A DNA stretch of 64,000 bases, taken from the NCBI GenBank assembly GCA_016165875.1, contig JABBOT010000080.1, forward strand, positions 12,256,980 to 12,320,979. Reading direction: 5' to 3'. The notes beneath the pieces are model-generated. The model worked only from the letters and a program-made list of their open reading frames with translations, did no database searches and was not told the DNA's origin. Within the stretch, counting starts at the first letter, position 1. The number at the start of each line of letters is the position of its first letter. Below are positions 58,101 to 64,000 of this stretch, piece after piece. The stretch comes from Acanthopleura granulata. Its lineage: Eukaryota > Mollusca > Polyplacophora > Chitonida > Chitonidae. Position numbers and translations under genes: made by a program.

Positions 58101-61100
58101 AAGTAATTGTTAATACAGTTTGTCATTATTATGGGGAAAGATCATGACAGAGTGTCTAATGTTTTATTCAATGGACAGGATCACATCAGGAGTTGGTTCA
58201 AATCCAGCGTCGGGAATTACACAGATTTTCCCACCTTCACTGTTCCGGTGGCAGTTATCATCTGGCGCCGCATGTACTGTCATTCATGTATTCATGTGTG
58301 ATGTTTATTAGAGATCTCTTAGCATCCACCAGAATGAAAATATCAGTATGTCACAAGTGCAGCTTCCTGAACCCATAAAACTGACATCCGTTGCTTGAGT
58401 GAAATGTTGTCGAAAATAGCAGTGAAATTAGTAAATAAGAAATACACAATTTAATGATATCCTTTTTAAGCATACACCATTTTCAACCATATGTTCACTT
58501 TAGTGAAGTTAATTCTTTTAAACCGCCGCTGATGAATGAGGGACAAATATCATTCCACAGCCATGCCAAAGAAGACACTTCTGTGTTGCAGGACTTGTAG
58601 CACTTGTAACACATAGCATCTGTTTTGATTTCTCAAACTAGGTGAATAGGTCATTGAAAGAGCTCCATTTACAGAAGTATGACATGAGGGATTTCGGCGC
58701 CACACGGCTGGCAGAGAATCTAATGGAGAACTTCACTCTGACACACCTCGACCTGAGCTGGTAAGACTCTGTCCTCTTTGACACACACACACACACAGAG
58801 ACATATGCAGCTCCATATTTTCTCCATCATTAAAAATATGTTTGTTGTGAATAACCTGACTGACCCTTCAAAAAAGGGTCCATGTTAATTTCTTTGAAAT
58901 CCCCATGTATTTCATTAGCAGGAATGCAAAAAAATATTGCCCTACTGACCGACCGACCGTATTTTTTGTGATAGGGTTGTGTTAGCTGCAACAAAGACTG
59001 TTTTAAGGGTGTTCCAAATGGTCGGGTCGCATGGCAATTATCCATTTTCATCACATGGAGTGGTGCAGTGAGAAGGCACGAAAGTGAATCCCATCGTAAA
59101 TCGGTGAATGATTAGCACTGTGGATTGCTGCACAAAACGGCTTATTGCCGGTGTTACGTCATACACTGCTGGGATATCAAGGGCAGATAAGCGTGTAGAG
59201 AATACCAAGCTTCACAAAACTCAGCTTAATGGTCTTAAAAAAAAATATTTATTTAAAACATCTGGCAATTATTAGTCGTTAAATGACTTCGGCCCCATGT
59301 TTCAGATACCTCTAGGATATACTGTTCCAATTATTGCGAAAAAATCAACTGGGACACCTTTAAAAATTGATTTAAACGCTTTTTTTTTCCAACATGGGAG
59401 TTAAAATTAGGAACACTTATGTGTAAAATATGTATAAATGTGAAGACAAATACTTCAAAGCTTTAACCCCATATATGAGAAGGTCTACCAGCAACCAGTG
59501 AATGGTCATGGGTTAAACCCCGAATCTACCAGGTTTCCTGCTACCATAATTTTGTAATTTACTTTCATCATTTCACTTTAAGACAAGAGCCATGGCTTTG
59601 TCTGTTTTTATTATCAAAGGGTTACCTTATGGCTCTGTCTAGTTCTCTTTCTAATAAGGATCTGCCTGGTTTCCTACATGTGACAGATACACTTAAGTGA
59701 GCCATGAAATGTGCTAATCATATGTTTCTTTTCAGTAACCGAATCACCAGGGATGGAATGAAACAGCTGGCTAAGGTCCTGAAGAAGAACACAGCGCTGA
59801 AGGTGTTAGACTTGGGTAGAAACAGACTGGAAGATGACGGAGCATTCCACCTGGCCGACGCCCTCACCACCTACAACACCACGCTACATACGTGAGAAGC
59901 TTCTTTGGATTTTACTTATTTTATCTGGTTGTTGTTTCATTCCATTTTCAAGAATTTTCAGAAGACGACAGCCAGTTTTATAAGGAGGGAATCGGGTCAT
60001 GACAACAATTTTGGTCACTTTCACATGTGAGTTAGGTTGTATTGATGCAAGCCAAATGGTAACCAGTGAACTTTGTATAAGACCACACAAGGCCAAGACA
60101 GCGAGAGAATCAAGTCAATTCCTTTTGATATGCTATCAGTCAAGAACCAAAAAACACAACAACAAAATGATGCTTCAGTGAGAAGACCACAGAAAATATA
60201 TCTGGAAAGATTTTTGAAATGTATTAGTTCTGAGATTGGCTTTTTATGTTCTGTTTTTGGCATTTCACGTTAAAAAGCGAAAGGTGGGATTAGTCACTGT
60301 TAAACCATGCTATAATGGCTTTGTTCATGAAAGATTCAGTCAGATAAATTAGTATGTGACATGTTTGCGGCGAAACTCGTCCGATTTCTGCTACTCGTTA
60401 ACTTATCTCCCTTTTGCTTCACAGACTTGTGGTCGTCTCTAACAACATCAGAGGCAAAGGATTATGTGCTCTGGCTGACATCATGAAAGTGAACAGCTCG
60501 CTCAACAGTTTGTTTATTTGGGGGAATGTTTTGGAGGAGTCTGCATGTATTGTAAGTATAGCCAGTTTTGGACGCATTTGGAGAATTAGATTATTCAGTA
60601 GCAGGTCGAGGTCTTTTATGAAGCACATTTTCTTTTTTATCCTACCTTTTCCGTGAAAGCATTGGCTATTGTTTGATATCTGCATCCTGTCAGTCCATTT
60701 GTCACACTTCGCTTTTGTGCAGTAACTGTAATGCTTATGAAGAAATGTCACACACAACAACAGCAGTTTCTTCAGGAGGTAGCGCATGTATTCCATTCTC
60801 GCATACACAGTATGGCTTCCTGAATAAATATCCCAGACTGCCTTTCTGGGGAGCATACCTAATCTATACAGCTAAGGAAGCAGCCATTATTTACCTCAGA
60901 CATTACAGTAACTGTTCTAAATATTGTTCAAATTTGACAGTTTTTCTTCTAGGTTCAGCTTGTAGAAAGTCAAATTAAGTTTGCAAACCAACCATATCCA
61001 TGCATATTTAACTATTTCCTTGATTCTACCTGGCTGTTGATTTCAACACAGTAACTGCTTGCAATATTGCATAATTGCCTAATACACGTATTCCTTTATT

Positions 61101-61703
61101 TTTATGACATTATTTCCTGCCTCACCCCTCTTAACTGACTGCAGTGACTGCAGTGTTGTTCCAGAACAAACTTGGCGAGCGGTGGTAGTGATGTAAATTG
61201 AATGTAGAGAGTGGCACTTGGTGAATGAGATGGTTTATCATGGCATGTTAATTCAATGCTAAATGCCATCATATTTCTAGTATCTTGCATTATATAAAAT
61301 ACAAATGTTTAAGATATGTCCCATCAGTGATTTTGCTGGCACTACAATTATGTCCAAAATCACCACAAATCACAAAGGGGACCCGACTTAGTTGTCAACC
61401 CTCAAGACCACTCTTGTGGGGAGCAGAAGTTGACAAAAAGAGTCAGGACTGTTGAAAATCAGATTGTCTGCTTCTTGTTTCCAGGCATTTGCAAACTTGA
61501 TCGACTCAGGGAGATTGGAGCTTCAGAACACTGACGTAAAGCCCTATGTCGTGGATGGAGTGACTTACTTATGTGAGCTTAATAATGGCATCAATCGACA
61601 TTACTATGCTGCTCCCAGTTATGGGGATGATGTGCCCAGCTGGCAGCCAAGGGGAATTAACCCACGGAGTTTGGAGGAGAACATCAAAGCCTTGGACGTG
61701 TAA
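52123..61703 (+). CDS. LRRC34: LRRC34-like leucine-rich repeat protein, 11 coding exons
   Basis: Ribonuclease-inhibitor-type LRR protein; the mammalian orthologue has been reported as nucleolar. Exons: 52123-52238, 53134-53148, 53329-53349, 54278-54467, 55106-55189, 57101-57229, 57883-58014, 58642-58760, 59736-59891, 60425-60551, 61485-61703. They sum to 1308 nt, phase-consistent (435 aa; human about 420-460). LRR cores run from about residue 90 to 350: TLDLRFNNITDKGAEHIANL, LNLMCNDLTEVGAAYLAEAL, IRLNGNKIGNKGG, LHLQKYDMRDFGA, LDLSCNRITRDGM, LDLGRNRLEDDGA, VVVSNNIRGKGL, FIWGN. Orthology rests on the non-LRR insert LNVNRPILFTHQEETTVHFS and the C-terminal VKPYVVDGVTYLCELNNG then RHYYAAPSYG, both of which I recognise from vertebrate LRRC34. 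The ATG at 52123 follows a TTTCGCAG acceptor, so an upstream non-coding exon is likely. An AATAAA lies about 110 nt after the stop. Confidence 0.92.
52495..52757 (-). mobile_element. SINE family A copy in LRRC34 intron 1
   Basis: TTTATTTACTTGATTGGTGT, CATACTCAAGAATATTTCAC, GCACGCTAACCAACTGAACT, ACGAATGCCCC. Near full length. Confidence 0.88.
53134..53148 (+). CDS. LRRC34: LRRC34 microexon 2 (15 nt)
   Basis: TGGAAACACAGAAGG sits between a strong polypyrimidine/CAG acceptor and the donor GTAATG. Phase 2 on both sides, length divisible by three (A-G-N-T-E-G), so it can be included or skipped without changing the frame. Inferred from splice signals alone; no domain support. Confidence 0.6.
53329..53349 (+). 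CDS. LRRC34: LRRC34 microexon 3 (21 nt)
   Basis: Acceptor TTTTTCAG, then 21 nt (G-EEFPDVY) and donor GTATGT. Phase 2 on both sides, matching exons 2 and 4. As with exon 2, skipping keeps the frame. A similar segment (acceptor TTGCAG, then ...TTCCCAGATGTGTAG) recurs near 53708-53728 and could be a decayed duplicate. Inferred from splice signals only. Confidence 0.55.
54446..54535 (+). repeat. 31-bp x3 tandem repeat containing the LRRC34 exon 4 donor
   Basis: ACACATTGCTAACCTCCTGA followed by AGGTAAGCTGA, repeated at 54446, 54477 and 54508. The first copy spans the exon 4/intron 4 border (donor at 54468). Use of the second or third donor would add 31 or 62 nt and put a TGA in frame. Confidence 0.92.
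55136..56580 (+). repeat. 95-bp tandem array containing the LRRC34 exon 5 donor
   Basis: The first unit is the last 54 nt of real exon 5 (from ATGTGTAATGACCTG) plus the first 41 nt of intron 5. It repeats at a 95-bp period (CTGACAG at 55243, 55338, 55433 and so on). GTGAGGGTT occurs 15 times, the first being the authentic donor. Units are about 85-98% alike, a few with one or two bases lost. Reading through from the exon meets a TGA or TAG within the first intronic unit. Confidence 0.92.
59475..59560 (+). mobile_element. SINE family A fragment in LRRC34 intron 8
   Basis: GAGAAGGTCTACCAGCAACC then GGTTTCCTGCTACCATAATT; body only. Confidence 0.65.
59905..60085. mobile_element. Repeat family C fragment in LRRC34 intron 9
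   Basis: TTTATCTGGTTGTTGTTTCA, TTTTCAAGAATTTTCAGAAG, then a decayed remainder. Confidence 0.5.
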
Positions 61704-61813
61704 TTCAGCAGGCTCTGATTCGCCTGTGTATCCCATTTTCTGTCCTGATCAATCTGTGTTACATGATTTTACATTGTTTCGTTCCCCAGTCATTACCTTT
61801 ATATAAATATGTA

Positions 61814-61819
61814 AATAAA
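61814..61819 (+). terminator. Poly(A) signal of the LRRC34-like gene
   Basis: AATAAA 111 nt downstream of the stop codon at 61701-61703, in an AT-rich stretch with a T-rich run about 20 nt later. The best candidate for 3' end formation. Confidence 0.6.
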
Positions 61820-63030
61820 TATGTAAATAGTCAATGTACATTTTTTTGTGCTATACATTATTAGTGAGTTTCTTAAGATCTGGAACCTATAGGACATTTG
61901 TCCTGGACACGCCCATTTCAGTGGGTCATTTCAGGATTTGATGGGTCATAATTCCACGTGTACTATTATGACTACCGTTCCTTGTTGTACAAGAAATAGT
62001 GAAATACAGTAGGACTGATATGTCCGTCGTATTTTACTGAAGGTCCTTTCAAACGCTTTTAAAAAGGCATAGGAAAATAAAATGAAGGTCTTTCACAAAG
62101 AACAACCCAGTTAAAGATCTTTCAACAGTTTCTGGACTGGAACTTTGCTAGCGGTAAGGCACTCAGTCAGTCCACCCTTCTCTTTTTTTGTTGACTTGTT
62201 TCTTTTTGAGAACAACTATAGCAGAGATTCACAGAATTCAAACTTGTACAACCAAAATTGAATGAACTGAGTTTTTGAGGGGTGCTAAATTGAGATAAAA
62301 GAATTTATTACCGACCAACATGAAATTTTTATGTTGCATTGTGTAATTATCTAGATTTCTATAAATATTCACTTCATGGTTGCACTCTTCAAGTGATTTG
62401 GAGAAGAACAAAAATAAAAAAAAAAAAAACAGTAGTAGGAGCTGGCAAAATAACATTTACAGGTTTGGATAGAATAGAAGGAACCTGAATGTAGAACTAG
62501 AATCCTAAAAATGTTAACAATATCGTACATACATTACATTTATGGGTGTATTTCAGTGAAAGATTTAATTGAAAAACCTTTCTGTAGTTATTTCTCTGCA
62601 TTGAATTAGTATCGAAAGAGAGTTACCTCCCTTGTTTAACAATCCCCTTGTTGGACATTAACTTTCTTTTATTCCCAATTCCTGCTGAGTTGCTAGGGTG
62701 CCTTGGTGAATACTTAGTTTACTTCTGTGTCTGCTTTACCCTAGGCAGGAACATTTTTTTTCTGAAAGTCAGTGCCGTCTTTATCATTGAATGGAGGTAA
62801 ATGCATGACTTCTTGTTTTCAATACAACAACGTGAAGCATGACAGCTACGATTGACGGGCTACCTTTTGCAATAAATTGGTTTTCTCGAACGTAAAAATA
62901 GAAAACAGTGTGCCATGCACATTTCTATTACTGAAATGGACTTTTTACAGGAGAGAGCAGAACGAATTGTTGGTCCAGCAAATTTCTTTCTCGGCGATGT
63001 GGCGGATTTGGCAAGAAATAAATGCACCAT
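61820..63030. other. Intergenic, no gene seen
   Basis: Downstream of the LRRC34 poly(A) signal. Frames near 62860-63130 overlap on both strands with no domain recognised. Confidence 0.45.
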
Positions 63031-63035
63031 TCCAT

Positions 63036-63175
63036 TGTATCCAATCAGATCTGGTGTTTCACGAGGGGCAAATTTTGAGCCAATCAGTTTGAGTAATGGA
63101 CATCTTACTGTACCAGCCTCAGACATTTAACGCCGTGAGAAGCGGGGTTGGTATCGACGGTCATCGTTACGTCAC
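63036..63175 (+). promoter_or_regulatory. CCAAT/CRE-like cluster
   Basis: ATCCAATCAGAT near 63038, GAGCCAATCAGTT near 63077 and GTTACGTCAC near 63166. Such clusters mark promoters, but I see no gene start in the remaining 0.8 kb. Confidence 0.3.
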
Positions 63176-64000
63176 AAAGTGAACACAGATTTGATGCATC
63201 TGGTGAATTTGTCAAGGATTTAAATTCACATTACATGCTGCACAGTTATGGGCCAAATGTCGAAGACCCACTGGTGCGAATGGGTCATTTAAAGATTTGA
63301 TAGGAGGATGACCAATGGTTATCTGAAACCCTGCATTATGGTATACGTTTACACATTGCATTGTAACAACTACCTTACATGACCAGAAATTCCCCCCCCA
63401 AAAGTACATATTTAGATGCATATTAATCACGTAAACTTGTATTTTGACTTTCGAAGCTTACATTTCTCCCCTCAGATATCATTCTATCAACCAAATAAAC
63501 CTCATATTCCTTTCTAAAATCTACAGAATTGACAAATTCGGTAAAATGTACAATTTAGTCATGGACGAAATTTTAGGTCATTTAGGCACAGTGCAAGTCA
63601 GTGATCAGACCCGAAGATGACGAAGCTGTCTCAGACTTACGTCATACTTAGTCCTAACTTGTGTTTTTATTCCTGATCTTATATTTAACATCACAAGCTA
63701 ATTTTCTAGAGTCATGAGCGTCCAAGACAGCTCTTCGTAATGAGATTCCTAAGTTCCTAAGGAGTAAGCACAGTAAGTTGTTTTGAAGTTAAAACTAAGT
63801 CTGGCTTGTGTCTAGGACACTATTGCAATCTTTGATGATACTGTGGTAAACAATGCTCTCGAGGCCTTTTTATTGATAGTTTGTGTTTGTTGAATACCAC
63901 CTATGTACATAACGTGGGCATAAAACACAAAATGGAAAGTTTGTTTTCAAATCTTCAAAACTCTTTTTACTGCAATTTTAGGTTGTACTTCCTCAATCAT

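Overview
Eukaryotic, animal nuclear DNA. Three protein-coding genes have metazoan structure (many short exons, GT-AG introns). The space between them is AT-rich and full of decayed interspersed repeats. The commonest repeat is a tRNA-derived SINE with an A box, a B box and an (AAAT)n tail, of a type I associate with mollusc and other lophotrochozoan genomes. A mollusc is my best guess (inference; species not determinable).

Layout. 1-20.5 kb: almost entirely repeats (SINE families, degenerate dispersed repeats, a (TA)n tract, foldback sequences), one unidentified possible terminal exon near 0.55-0.93 kb, and a TATA-box/strong-donor promoter-like segment near 13.05-13.18 kb. 20,560-21,661: an intronless-CDS class A GPCR on the + strand. 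21.7-28.6 kb: repeats, including three sizeable inverted repeats. 28,722-51,001 (- strand): a complete 16-coding-exon UTP3/SAS10 gene (527 aa), which I rebuilt exon by exon with consistent phase. Its introns hold SINEs, several minisatellites and a decayed TA-flanked transposon with a broken transposase (about 48.9-50.6 kb). 52,123-61,703 (+ strand): a complete 11-coding-exon LRRC34-like leucine-rich-repeat gene (435 aa). 61.7-64 kb: 3' flank with a small CCAAT/CRE-like cluster.

How the genes relate. UTP3 is a small-subunit processome protein. LRRC34 has been described as nucleolar in mammals. The two genes are head-to-head, with 1.1 kb between start codons, so a shared bidirectional promoter is plausible. 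The GPCR is unrelated.

The most unusual signal is a set of tandem arrays whose repeat unit contains a splice junction: two LRRC34 donors (31 bp x3 and 95 bp x15), one UTP3 donor (22 bp x7 or more) and one UTP3 acceptor (27 bp, about 26 units). Each array lies against the real junction, in register with it, and lays out many decoy splice sites.
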